Assembly: GCF_900635445.1 (NCBI RefSeq)
Contig: NZ_LR134117.1
Location: 4,154,001-4,218,000, forward strand
Source of the DNA: Serratia odorifera
GTDB lineage: Bacteria; Pseudomonadota; Gammaproteobacteria; Enterobacterales; Enterobacteriaceae
Direction: 5' to 3'
Length of the DNA: 64,000 nucleotides
In this document: positions 35,648 through 48,463 of the stretch, piece by piece
Numbering within the stretch: the first letter of the stretch is position 1
Layout of the letters: every line of letters starts with the position of its first letter
Notes under the pieces: model-generated
The model's database searches: none
What the model was told of the DNA's origin: nothing
What the model saw: only the letters and a program-made list of their open reading frames with translations
Translations under genes and position numbers: made by a program

Positions 35648-35905
35648 TTAAAAGCCTTTTACTTTAAAAAGGCGGAATAAAATAACTGCGCCTCCAAGAG
35701 TTACTCCAGCATATAACCCCATTTTGAAGACTTTAATAACGTCTTTCCAGGTCATATCAAACTCACCACGGAATGCCCAAAGCAGCCCAGAAAATAACAA
35801 CCTTGCAGAAAGAGCGGCAAAAATTATTGACAGGGAGATAATAAATACGGTGGCTAATGAAAAAAGAATATTTTTAACCAAGTTACTTTGTTGATTAACC
35901 CTCAT
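35648..35905 (-). CDS. cdiI: CdiI-type membrane immunity protein paired with cdiA
   Basis: An 85-residue protein with two membrane helices (NILFSLATVFIISLSIIFAALSA and MGLYAGVTLGGAVILFRLF), a central DMTWKDVIK segment and a basic end (FKVKGF). It overlaps the cdiA stop by ATGA and is followed by a strong terminator, so it closes the cdiBAI operon. CDI immunity proteins for membrane-depolarising toxins are integral membrane proteins, which this layout matches. The gene is AT-rich relative to cdiA, as is common for CDI immunity genes. Confidence 0.75.
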   Translation of the reverse strand: MRVNQQSNLVKNILFSLATVFIISLSIIFAALSARLLFSGLLWAFRGEFDMTWKDVIKVFKMGLYAGVTLGGAVILFRLFKVKGF

Positions 35906-38900
35906 TTTTCACCCCGACCATCGATTAATTTTTGCACAGTATTACTACCTGATTCAGAGCTGATTGAAGATGTAATATTACCCGCTACACTCGGAAGCTT
36001 ACTTGGCAGCTTCTCCTTAGAGATCCCTAATTGCCCTTTGATTTCAGTGTATTTCAGCAAGTCAGGATTAAACTTAGGATCCCATCCTCCTGTTATCCAT
36101 TTTCCGGCGCTATTCGTTACTGAGGTTGCAACTTTGCCAAAACCATAGCCCAGTGCGGCCTCAGCTCCATTAGTAATCGCTCCGGTCAAAGGATTATCAC
36201 CATTGATCTGACTGGTTAAGGCTCCTCCTGCGGCATTCCAGCCCACTGTTCCCCAGAGGCCATTTCCCATACTGATAACGTTTGTCCAGCCTGCAACAAC
36301 AGAGTTAACCGGATTCACCTTGCCATCTTCAGCGTACTGAGCACCTGCATTCACCCCTGCCCCCAGCCCCCACATGGCCTGTGCAGAACCCGGTAACAAT
36401 GCCACTCCACCGGTTGCCAGCGCCCCGGCTATCGCTTTATTCACCGCCTCACCGCGCTGGCAACTGGCTGATGAAGGCGCCTCCGTACAGGAAAGCACAC
36501 CCTTACCGTGTTCCTGAACAAACTTCGTCTGGCTTTCTTCGTTGCCGCCAAACAGGTTATTACTGACAGTCGTCTGACCCGCCTGCGCTCCCGCCACCGC
36601 GTCCGCCGCGCTGTTTCCGGCAAGCCCGCCTGCCAGACCTGCCGCCAGCGTTACCAGGGCGCTTACCGTCTGCTTCTCGCTTTCACTCAGCTCTCCGGCG
36701 CTTTTTCCGTAGACGTCCAGCGCTATCATCCCCGCCAGCTCTGCTGTCGCCGCGCCTGCCGCTCCGGCCAGCGCATTATTCCCCTGCGCTGCCGCCAGCG
36801 CCGCATTCACCGCCGCGTGCGCCATCACTTTTCCGGCATCATCCAGTCCGCTGCTGCCGATAATGTTCGCGATGTAAGGCGCTGCGCCTCCCGCGACAGC
36901 TTTCGCTATATCGCCACCCGCCAGTCCCTGTATTACCGCTGTTGCCGCCTGCATTCCACGTTGCAGTGCACTGCCCGTGCCGTACTTCGCCATTTCTGCC
37001 TTGTACGTATCGGTCTTTCTCAGTTCGTCAGCGCTCAGGCCCGGATGCTGTTTTTTCGCCTCGCTCAGCCCGTTGATATCCCCCTGCGTCCTGGCTATGT
37101 CAGCGGCCTGCGAGCCTATCTCCGCTATCAGTTGAACCTGCTTAAGCCGGTTCTGCTCCTTTTCCTTGTTGAAGATCGGGCTGATGCTGCTGTCGTTGGC
37201 GTGCTCGGTATCCCGGTTCAGCGTGGTGATATCCTGCCGTTGCCTGACGCTATCCCGGACTATCAGCGTCCCCTCGCTGACCCCGGCCTTGGTCGTCCCG
37301 TCGGCATGCCCGCTGTTGTTGGCCCCTGACAGCATACCGCCAGCCATATGGGTCAGCAGATCCTTACCCACCGGACCGCCGCTACTAAACGAAACGCCGC
37401 TGTGCGTCGCTTTATAATCCGCCTGGTTGTGAATATCACTCCAGCCCAGCGTGCCCGTCTCCAGCCTGTTTTTATCCGCCGTTGCCGTTGAACCTATCAC
37501 CGCGCCGTTTAACTGCGTATGCTCGCCCACCTTGACGTCATAGCCACCTCGGCCCGCAAACAGCCCGCTTTGCTCCTTCACCGAATCGAAGTTACTGTTG
37601 AGCTTATCCCGACTGACGCTCATATACGCCGAGCCGGTCATTGAACCGAAGGTGAAACTGCCGCCGGCGCTGATGTTCTGCTGTCTGGCATCGTAGCGGT
37701 CGCTGTCCTGCTCGCTTTGCAGCGTCAGGTCACGCCCAGCCTCTACGGCGACTTTGTCTCCGCTCGCCTGCGCGCCCTGTAGCCGGGTGTCGCGGCCGCT
37801 GCTCAGGCTGAGGGTGCTGCCTGCATCCAGCGTGGTTTCGCTATGCGTCAGGCCGTTGCCCCGCTCATGCCCCTTGCCGGCATTGATCCCCGCCGACACG
37901 CTGATACCCCAGCCGCCTGAACCGACACCAATCCCCACGCCGATGTTGCCGCCCTGACTGCTGTTCTTGCCGACGGTGCTTTCGCTGTTTTGCGCCGAAT
38001 GCAGGCTGAGATCACGCGCCGCGTCGAGCGACAGATCCTTGCCCGCTTTGAGTTGGCTACCGCCAATCGTGATATCCCCACTTCCGTCCGCGTGGTTTTT
38101 ACCGGTCGCCGTTATCGACAGGTTTTGCCCGGCGTTGAGCGTGCAGCCCTGCGATTGGTGGCTATCGCTACGGGTTTCGCTCTTCGACGCCTGGCTGCCG
38201 TAGGAAACGCTGATGCCCACCGTATTAGTGTTCGCCGCATCGTTGCCTTTCGCGCTATCCAGTTGCCCGGCCTGTACGGCCTGCAGCCCGGACAGCGCCG
38301 CCTTGGTGTTTTGCAACGCACCAAGCCGCCCGTCACCTTCTTTTCTGGCCTGCTGTGCCGAGCTGACCGCGGTGTTGAGTGCGCTGCCTGCGGTACCCGA
38401 CAGCGCCAGCGTCAGCCCGCTCTGCTTCTGTTCGAAGGTTTCTTTACGCGTGCGTGCATCAAAGCCGGGATCAATGCGCACGCTGTCGCCACTCAGGGTC
38501 AGGCTCTTGCCCGCCACCAGATCGGCACCGCAACGTGCAGTTGGTTGCTCGCCGACAGGGCGACGTTGCCTTGGTTGCTGCCAACGGTGCTGGACGCTTT
38601 TGGCTCTGGGTGGTGCCTTTCTCGTCGATTTCATGTTTGCTCGACCGCTTGCCTAGCGTGAAACCGATGCCACCGCTGCCCAGCAGCCCGCTTTTTTTCT
38701 TCTCGTCCAGTCGGTAATGCGTGTCGCTCTCGGTGGCCGCGCCCAATATCGACGTTATGGCCGGCCTGCAGGTTTACATCCCGGTCGGCGGCAATGGCCG
38801 ATCCGCTGACCGTCAGGTCATTGCCGGCGGTAACGCTGACGCCGTCGCCACTCAGCAGCGTGCCTTTCTCTCGCGTGGTCGCATCACGCGCCACGCTAAG

Positions 38901-41900
38901 GCTGCTTCTTTTTTTCAGGAAGCCTTTTTTCTCCGAATATGCTTCGCTGTAGTACGACTCGCGTTCGGTGGCGGTATTGAGATTCACATCCCGCTTCGCC
39001 TGTAAGGCAATACCGCCCTGGTCACTGTGCAGGGCGCTTGCCGTGGCGGTGATGCTCCCTTGCTGCGCCACTACCGTAACACCGTCGCGCCCGCTGAGCG
39101 TGCTGCCCAGCACGTTTTCACGCAGGGTCTCTTCGGCGTACTGACCTTTGGTTTTCCGCCCGCGACTCTCCTCTCTGGAGACGCGATGCTCACTGTCGGT
39201 GGTGTGATCGAGGATCACATCCCGTTTCGCCTGCAAGGCAATCCCGCCCTGGCCACTGTGCAGCGCACTGCCAGTCACGGTCAGGTCCCCTTCACGACCG
39301 ATGATGGTCACTCCCTGCTGGCCACTGAAGGTGCTGCCGATACTGATTGCACGTTCGGTTTGCTCTTCGCGGTGGCTTTTGGTCTTGCCACGACGCTTGT
39401 TTTCGCTGTCCTGATCTTGCGTGCGGATGCGCGCGTCCTTGATGGTCACGTCCTGCGCACTGACGCCAATGCGCCCCTCTTGGCTAACAACTTGGGCACC
39501 TTCTGCCAGCAGTTGGTTGCCCGCCACCAGGGTAATCCCCCGGTCACCGCTCAGGCTGCTGAGCGTCAGGCGCTCTTCCTGACGGTGGTTGTTGACCGAC
39601 GACGTGCGGCTGCTGGCGCCCAGTTGCGTGGTGTTGATGGTGGTTTCGGCCTGAATGTTGATATCATTCCCGGCCTGCACGCGGGTGCTGCCGGCAGCCC
39701 CGACCTGACTGCCGGAGAGCGCCACGTCCCGCCCGGCCGACAGGCTGAGGTTGCCACCGGCGTTAAGCTCACTGCCCAACGCCTGCTGCCATTGGCCGCT
39801 GACCTGCGCCATGCGTGAACCGGCCTGTTCGGTGCCGCCACGGGTACGATTACCCATAGAGCCAGAGATGACGTCAAGATCGGCAGTATGGCTGCTCTTC
39901 GCAGCGCTAATGGTCAGGTCGTTGCGGGCACTGAGGCTGAGTGTGTCCGTAGCATCGAGCTTCGCCCCAGAAAGCCGGATATCCGCACCGCGCAGACGAA
40001 TGTCGCCGGCGCTGATCGTCGCCTGGCGTAACGCATCCTGTAAATTGGTACTCACGGTCAGGCTGTCGGCCTGCACATCAATGCTGTCGGCCTTGATAAC
40101 ACCGCCCTGGTGCAACCACTGCCCGGCGTCGACCAAAAGGGCCTGGGTCGGCCAACAGGTTTGCCGCATTGGTGATGCTGTTGGCCGAGAGTTGCAGATT
40201 ACCACCGCCAATCAGCGCACCATCGCCGCTCAGGCGCAGCGTGGTCTGTGCCAGATACACCTTCGGCACCCACACCGTCTGCGGGGCCGTTTTGGCTCGC
40301 GACCGTTTCACTGACCAGCCAGACGATATCCTGTTGCAATGCCGCGATCTGCGCCGGCGTCAGCGCGATCCCCGGCACCAGTTGGAAATCTTGCGCCACT
40401 TTCGTGCCGTTATTCATCAACTGCTGGTATTGCGTCATTGCATCCCATCCTTTGACGGACGGTTTGCCGGTGAGCTTCAGTACCTGCTCACGCACCAGAC
40501 GCTGTTCGTAAAAACCGTCCCCCAGGCGTTTATGGGCCTGCGCCGGGTCATAGCCCAGGCGTTTGAGCATATAGTCACTGCTGATGAACTTATCGCGGCG
40601 GGTAAAGCGTTCGTCGGTCACCACCAGAAACGGGCTACCGACCGCCGTATGCTGGCTGAACAGACCGTTATTGGGGATAAAGGTGGCCACATTATCCAGG
40701 TGCTGCAGCTGAGTCAGCGCCAGTTCCGCCGGTAGCAACGGACGCCCAGCGGCGATGGCGTCACCGCCGCGGGCGACGTGGGCTGTTCGGCTGGCGTAAG
40801 CTGGGTATCGCCATCAGGTCGGGCTGCGCCCTCCACCGTGAAGGCCAGTGGATTGCGATCGAGTTCGGCGCGTTCGGCGTCCACGGCGTTTAATGCCGCC
40901 TCGAGCCGGCTGGTTTGCGCCTGATTGACCGTGATGTTGGTGGATGCTGGCCCCGCTGATGGTGACCGAGCCGTTACCGGTGATAACCCCGTCAAGGGTT
41001 GCCAGCGCCGTGGTCTCGTCGCGGTTAAACGTCGGATACCAGTGATGCGTATCCTTGTCGTAGTGGTCGACAATAAACGCCTGACGCCGTTCGTTAACCG
41101 AATAACCCCGGTTGTCCACGCTGCCACCGCCATCCTGTGTCAGGTTGCCATTAGCCGTAATGATGCTGGCGTCATTGAACAACTGACCGGTGATGCGTAG
41201 CACCAGGTTGCCTCCCGCCAGCATACGCGCCCCGATGCCTTCAGAGACCAGTTTGTCGCGCGTCAGCGTACCGCTCTCGCTACGCTCGCGGAAGTTGTTG
41301 TAATCGGTGACAAACGGTGCGCTGTCGATATCGACATGCATCCCGGGATCCCAGGTCATCACCTGCGTCCAGTCATGCTCCCAATGGAAGCCGTTTTGAT
41401 AAGGGGTCGGGATGGCCGCCAGCTGATTTCCCCCACGCGTTTCGTAAAACGTCATGGCATAGCTGCCATCGGCGTCAGGTTTAAGCGCCAGATAGTTGAC
41501 CCACAGGTCAATCAGTTGGCCGCTGCTGTCCTTGACCAGCACCTGCGCACGCTTGCCGACAGCGTCGATGGTCAGCAGGGTGCCGAAGCGGTTGGTTTGC
41601 GCCGCCGTGTCATCCTGGAAGGTTAGCCGTTGGGTGATCGGCGCCATGGTGATTTTATCGGGGTTGACCTGTGAGCCGTAGGAGCGCCAGTAATAGTTGT
41701 AGCGGTGCCATTTGTAATCGCGTTTATCCACCGCGCGCTCAATCACCAGACCTTGCCGCAGATTGTCCAGCCGCCGGGCTTCGATCATAACGTCGCCGTC
41801 CGCTTCGATAACGCTGGCCCGGTTTTCAATCAGATCATCACTGTGCAGCTGCAGGCGGTCTGCGCTATAGAGCAGAGCACCGTCCCGGTTGGTCAAACGC

Positions 41901-44900
41901 TCGCCGGTCTGCAGCGTCAGGCTTTGGCTCGCCGCCATCACCGCCGGTTGTCCGTGGTTGTCGATGATACGCCCGCGTACGGCAATATCATCTCCCATCA
42001 ACGCCGCCGCGTTGTCCAGGCTATCAACGTTGAGCGTCATCGCGTCCGCTTCAATACGCCCGCTGTTTTGCAACGCACCGGTGGTCAGTTGCAACGTCTT
42101 GCCCACCAGGCTCGCCGGGTTGGTGATGCTGGCCGCATTGAGCACCAGGTTGCCCGGCAGCAGCCAGTCCACCAGATTGGTAAAAGCACCGCTCAGGGAG
42201 AACGACAGCGTACCGTTACTGCTGATCGTTTCGCCGGCTTGGCGTGCGTAATCCTGCTGCGCGAACAGCGTCAGCGCCTGCAACCCCAACAGGGTGCCAT
42301 TCTGATTATCCACAGTGCGCGCATGCAGTTTCAGGGTAGCGGCACTCTCCAGTCGCCCGCTCTGATTAAGCAGAGCGAGCAGCGAATCGCCCGCTGGCCG
42401 GTCGGCGTTAATCTCGAGATTGCCGTTAGCCAAAATACGCCCGTGGCGATTATCCAACTGCGAGAGGTGACTGAGAGTGAGGCGATCTGCGCTTTGCAAT
42501 AGACCGGCGGTATTATCGATGTCACGGGCGCTGATGTCGGTGTGGGTAGTGCCCAATATCTGGCCGCCATCGCGGTTGTTCAGACGTTCGGCCCGCACAG
42601 CCAGCGCCGCCTGACTGCTGAGCATACCTTGTTCACTGTTATCGAGTTCGCCGCTCTTGAGCGTCAGTCCCTGCGTTGACACCAGTTGCCCACCCTGGTT
42701 ATTCACTTGCACACCGTCAAGCGTCAGTGTCGCGCCGCTGTGCAGCTTGCCCTGCGGGTTGTTGAGACGATCGATTCGGTAGGCGCCTGCCCCCTGACTG
42801 ACCAGCGTGCCGCCGGCGTTGTCCAGTTGCTCCGTCGTCAGACGGATGCCGTCCCGGCTGCTGAACACCCCTCGCGAGTTAGCGATACTGGCTGCCATGA
42901 GCTGCTGCTCGCCGTTGCTGCGCACCACGCCGCCGCTATTATCCAGTATGTCGAGAATGCGTAGCGCCAGTTGCTGCTGGCCATCTATGGTACCGCTGGT
43001 ATTCCGCAACCACCGAGCCTCAAGAGTGAGCGCCTCACCGCCTTGCAGTTTACCACCGCGGTTATCCAGTCCGTGGTTCAGGTTTAGACGCAGCTGTTTT
43101 TGTGCGTACAGCTGGCCGCCCTGGGTATTATCCAGACTGAGGGCGGCAATATGCAGCGCCCCACCGGCCAGCCACTGGCCGCCGGCGTTGTTTATCTTGC
43201 CCGCAAGCGTCGCTTCGTCTGCGCCCTGCACCGTCATTTTCCCCTGCGCCGACACCTTGCCATCCTGGTTGTCGATATCCTGCGCGACGCGCAATACCAG
43301 GTCGGCGGCCGACTGCAAGATGCCTTTCGCGTTGCCCAGCCAGTGAGCCGTCAACAGGCCGTCCTGCTGGCTCTGTACGCTGCCTTGTGCGTTGTCAAAC
43401 CCACCGCTGACGGCATGCCAGCTCCCCTGACTGCCCATCCAGCCCTGCGCGTTGATTATTTCCTGTGCCGTAAGCGTCTGGGACAGGTGGCTAAAAATCC
43501 GCCCGTTGCCGTTATCCAGTTTCCCGCTGAACTGCATCTCCAGGCGGTCCAGCGCGTTGATGGCACCCTGAGCATTCAACAGATTTGCCGCTCGCACCCA
43601 CGTGCTGCCGTTAGCGGTCAGATTACCGCCCTGATTGTCCCATCCACCGGTCAGATTCAGGGTCAGCGCCTGCTGGCCCAGCACCAGCCCCGAGCGTCGA
43701 TTGGTCAACTGCCCACTTTGCAAGGTTAACGCGCCGCCGCTTTGCAACGAGCCGCCGTCGTTATCAAACAGGCTGGTCGAGTCGCCAGTAATGGCGAGAG
43801 TCCGTTGCGCGCTCAACCTGCCGGCCCGGTTAACAATATCCCCCGTGCCCGCCAGCGTCAGGTCGCCACCTGACTGCAATCGGCCATTGGCATTATCAAG
43901 GGAGCGCACAGCGGCGACCACCTGAGCACCACCTTGTACGCTGCCATTACGGTTATCCCAGTCGCCGTCGCTATGTACGCCAAGTGTATTTCCGGCATCA
44001 AGCCAGCCGCCAGCGTTGATCAGCCCCCGTTGCGCCGTCAGCGCCAGGCTCTGGCGAGCCACCACCTTGCCCTGGGTGTTGTCTACCTGCTGTGCCGTCA
44101 GGGTGAGCGATTCGCCGCCGATTTCGCCCTTACGGTTAGTCAGCCCGGCAGCGATGGTTAACGCCAACTGGGTTTCGGCCAATATCGTGCCGTCATCGTT
44201 GTGCAGCTCTCGCGCCGTCACGCGGGTTTGCCCATTCCCGGTGAGGGAGCCTCGCCGGTTATTCAGCTCGCCGTCGGTGTGCACGCTGAGCATTTCACCG
44301 GCGCCCAGCTGCCCCTGCGTATTATTCACGCCCTCATCCGCACGTAGCTCAAGCCGTTGCAGGCCAATCATCTTGCCCTGCGTATTGTCGAGCTGGGCGA
44401 CCTGTAGCGCCAGCACCGTGCCGCTGATTTCTCCGGCACCGTTGGTGACGTTACCCGTGGTATTCAGGCTTAACCGCTGACCGGACAGCAGTTTGCCCTG
44501 ATCATTGTTGACGCTGCCGGCCGTTGCCGTGAGCGACGTTTCGCCCTGTGCGGTGCCGCCACGGTTGTCCCAGTCGCCGGTATGCAGACTCAGCCCTTTC
44601 CCTGCCGCAATCAGGCCGTGCAGGTTGTCCAGTCGACTGGCCGTCAGGTCAAGGTTGCCCAGACCAATAACCTGCCCCTGCGAATTATCCAGTTGCTGCA
44701 CCGCCAGCCGCATCTCACCGCCGCTCAGGGTGCCGAGCTGATTGTTCAGACTGCCAACCGCGTCGAGCGTCAGAGTCTGGCCGGCCAGCAGGTTGCCCGA
44801 GAGGTTATTGATGGCGCTGCCGCTATCAATCATCAGTTGCCGCTGTGTTTTTATCGTACCGCCCTGGTTGTCAACACCAGCCGCCTCAAGGCGCAGGTCA

Positions 44901-46660
44901 CCGTTGCTGCCCAATATGCCACCGGCGTTGTCAAGCAGGCCAGTGACCTGCCAGTGCTGCGCTGCGTCGTTGAGCGACACCAGCCGACCGTGCTGATTGG
45001 CAAGCGCCCCGGCCGTCAATGCCAGACGCTGAGCCTCAATGGCGCCGTCAGCGTTATCCACCCCCGCAGACAGCGTGAAGCGACTCTCACCGTCGCCGGT
45101 CTGGGACCAGCTAGCCCGTTGGTTAAACAGATTGACGGCGGCCAGTTGCCAGCGCCCGACCTTGATCTTCGACTGCTGCGCGTTGACATCACCACTGGTG
45201 CTCACCACCAGTTCCCCACTGTCAACCGACGATTGACGTAACGCCACGCCGCCCTTCAGCGCGGTCAACGTGGTACGGCCGGCTGCGACCTGCGCACCGC
45301 TGATATCCACCCGATGGCCGGTCGCGTTCAGCGCCTTGTTACTCAATAAACTGCCGCTGGCGCGAATGTCGCCCTGACTGACCAGTTGCAGGCCGGCGTC
45401 ACGCACAATCTGGCTGTTGACATCGCTGCCCGCCAGCAGGTGTCCACTGCTCTGGATGCCGCGCGCCGCGTTCAGGCGTACGTTCCCGGCTGCTGCCAGG
45501 GTACCGGACTGCGTGAGCGTGCCGTCGCGACTCTGTAGCGTCAACTGCCCGCCGCCGTGCAGTTTGCCGTGGAAGTCGATGGCGTCTTTGGCTGCAAACT
45601 GGATGTCGCTGCCGGCTTGCGTGACGGCGTCACTTGCATCAGACTGCCAACTGAGCCTGCCATCGCTGCTCACGGTCAACGTTTTGCTCGCCTGCACCTG
45701 TCCGTTGCGGTTACGCACACCGACGCCGGCTTCGGTGCCGATCATGCGGATGCTACCGCTGTACATACCGCCCATCTGACTCATGTCTATCGCCAGTTCG
45801 GGTTTGGCACTGCCGTCCTGCGCCAACGGGGTAACGGTTTTGACATCCGCGCTCACGCGGTTGCGACCGGCCACCACCGTCAGCCCCTGTTTGGCCCAGA
45901 CGCCGGCGTTGACCGCCACCGCGCGCGCCAGAATGTCGACGTATTCGGTGTCATGCCGGGCGTCGCCGTTCAACCCGCCACCGTCAATCCGTACCACTCC
46001 GCGTTCAATCTGATACCCCGCCAGACTGCCGTCGGCGTTGATCTGCGGGCGGCCGGTAGTCAGCGTCATGCGCCCGGCGTTGATGGTGCCGCAGCCGTTG
46101 CAGATAATCCCGGCCGGGTTGGCGACAATCACCTGCGCCTTGCCGCCAGCCACCTCCAGAAAACCACGTAGTTGACTGGGGTTGTTACTGTTAACCTCAT
46201 TGAGGATCACCCGCGCCGCTGCGGCGTTGGGATCAAGATGGGGATTGCCCTGGATCATCCCGGCCAGTTGGCTCTGAGTCATGATCGCCGAGTTGTTGAG
46301 GATGGCGCCCTTGCGATCGACGTCAAACTGCTGATATTGATTATGCGAAACCCCAGCCTGATTGGGGGCGGTGATGTTGACCTGCGGCAACCCATTGTGG
46401 GTGGCGATAACCTCTGGCCGCAGGCCAGGTGTGGCGGCGGCATCCGCCACAATGCCGTCGGCCATCACCGGTCCGGCAAACAAGGCCAACCCCAGCAACC
46501 ACACCACCCGCCGCACCGTCACCCACCAACGGTGCCCCGTGCTGGTAGCGGCGCTGCGACGTTGCCCGGAGTCAGTGCTGCAACGACGCGCCAGTTCGGA
46601 AACCACCCGCAATGCTCCATCTGTGCGGCTAAAGATCAGGCAATAGCAATGTTTGTTCAT
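35902..46660 (-). CDS. cdiA: CdiA, large contact-dependent inhibition effector, several frameshifts
   Basis: An exported TpsA/FHA-type filament of about 3,580 residues if reading frames are restored. The N-terminus has an extended signal peptide (MNKHCYCLIFSRTDGALRVV...GLALFAGPVMA), then the TPS secretion domain (GLPQVNITAPNQAGVSHNQYQQFDV, NPAGIICNGCGTINAGR) and many FHA-1 type repeats (LDNTQGK, LNNRDG). FHA-2 repeats, a pretoxin domain and a VSNN variant of VENN (36557-36568) follow. The last 217 residues are Gly-rich and hydrophobic. As sequenced, the frame from 46660 stops at 40814; one-base indels are visible near 40945, 40745, 40303, 40140, 38745, 38603 (two) and 38533. An ATGA overlap joins cdiI. 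Confidence 0.82.
37127..37788 (-). repeat. Repeat A, copy 2 (inside cdiA)
   Basis: 662 bp colinear with 32725-33386. It lies upstream of the cdiA toxin end, so recombination with copy 1 would place cassette 4 on the full-length gene and delete the cassettes between. Confidence 0.85.
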
Positions 46661-46741
46661 AGGTCACATCCGTGAGAAAAATCAGTCCGTTTAGATCGGC
46701 AGCCATATTCGTAATTGCGCTCGCTATCTCAGCCCGACGCG

Positions 46742-48463
46742 TCAGATTTCCAGATTAAGACTAAAGCCGCTGGTCACGCTCGAGGTAACGAAATGGTCCG
46801 GTTTGTAGACCGGCACTCCGGCAAACAGGTCGTAACTGAAGCGCCCCCATAAGGTGCCGCGCAGCCCTATGGCGCTTCCCGCCAGTTGGTGCCCGACCAG
46901 ATAGCGGGTCCCTGGGCCATCTACCCGCCGTAATCCAGCGCGGCGTACAGTTCGTGGCCTCGTGCCAACAGGTTCCAGGCCAGTTCGTTGCGCCATTGCA
47001 GCCCCTTCTCGCCGGAGAGCATCTGTTCACCGTCAAACCCGCGTACCGTATAACGCCCGGCAATCGCCAGACGGTCCTGTGGGCGTCAAGGCGTGCTGGC
47101 TCCATTGAGCACGCAGGCTGGTGTAATAGCGCCAGGGTTGCGTGCCCAGCGCAAAGGGCTGGTTCAGGCTGATATCGCCCATGGCAATCCCGCGGCGCGC
47201 ACTGCCGCCATGATAGGATTCTTCCGGTGCCGGCAGGGCATTGAACGCGCCAGTCCCACGACGCCAGTTGATATTGGCATCCAGCGTGGTGCTAGCAAGG
47301 TAGCTACGCTGGTTCAGCCCCAGTTCCCAACCGGCGGTGCGACGTTTTTGCGATACGATGTCGATACCATCGACGGCATTGCTGGAGTGCTTGCGGTAAC
47401 CACGCAGATTGAGCGTGATCTTGTGCGACCGATCGCGGTACAGCAGCCGCGAGACGCTCAATTGAATATTGTCGCTGTTGCCGCTGTAGGTCAGTACCTC
47501 ATTGGCGTTGGCGATATTCTGGTGATAGGTGTAGTCGTTGTAATTGGCAGCCAAGCCCCAGTATCCCAACGGGAAAAAGTAGTTCAGCGTATGGAAGCGA
47601 TTGCCGAAAGGGCCATGTTGCAGCACGTCTTTGCCAATATTGGCGTAGAACAGATCGTTCTGGGCAAATGGGGCGTCAAGCGCCAGGGTCGCCGAGGCCA
47701 GGTAACGACCGGTACTTTTGGAACCACTGTCGTCCAGCCCCAGACCAAGACGCACCGGCCGCCCTTCTTGCCAACTGACGACCAAATCGCTGGTCGACTC
47801 CTGCCGACCAGGCTCAATCTTGATGTCGGCAGCGGCGCTCGGCACCCGCCTGAAATTCTCCAGCCCCTGCTCGATATCGCGCAGGTTGAGGATCTTACCC
47901 GTGCCCGTCGGGAACGCATTCCATAATCGCCCTCGCCAGGAGACCGGTGCGCCAAAGCGAATGTCGCCAATGCGCCCGGGCTGGAGACGTAACCGGAGGA
48001 TCCCATCGGTCAGGTTCTGCTCTTCGGCCATAACCCGGGTGGTGACGTAGCCTTTGGCCAGAATGGCGTTTTGGACCTTATTAATCACCAGCAGTATTCC
48101 CTGGCCACCCAGACAGCGCCCCCTGGCGTCATCAACCGCATCCAGCGCCCACTGGAAATCGCTGGCCGCGTCACCGTCGAGTTGCAACCTGTCGACAGGA
48201 AAGCAGGGACGTTCGTGAGTCGGGTAATCAGGCAGGACGGCGCCAGGCGGTGTCAGCCGGACATCGCTATCGGGCGTATTCTGTTGCTGTAGGGCACGCT
48301 CCCGATCCTGTTGCCGGCTTTGCTGCCGAGCATCAATAAGCGCGGCCTGTGCAGGTGCGGCAAGCGGCGGCACCTCGTTCCCCGAGGGGATGGCAACCGC
48401 AACGCCGGGTGTAGCAAATAGGCCCAGCAGTAGCGCTGCAAGCCGATGAGTTACTGAGTCCAT
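46742..48463 (-). CDS. cdiB: CdiB, outer-membrane TpsB exporter of CdiA, two frameshifts
   Basis: A two-partner-secretion Omp85-type transporter, about 573 residues when corrected. It has a Sec signal peptide (RLAALLLGLFATPGVAVA), a Gln/Arg-rich periplasmic helix (DARQQSRQQDRERALQQQ), POTRA domains (CFPVDRLQLDG, GYVTTRVMAEEQNLTDGILRL) and a beta-barrel with a C-terminal aromatic pattern ending SFLNLEI-like. The frame is lost at GGG 47081-47083 (one extra base) and regained after CCC 46924-46926 (one missing base); between them the restored reading contains GRYTVRGFDGE, the TpsB barrel motif. It ends 81 bp before cdiA, same strand. Confidence 0.87.

Noticed and set aside
41889..46171. Several 90-270 codon plus-strand frames opposite cdiA
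   Set aside because: They arise from the skewed codon use of the repetitive cdiA sequence and have no recognisable domain or ribosome-binding site.
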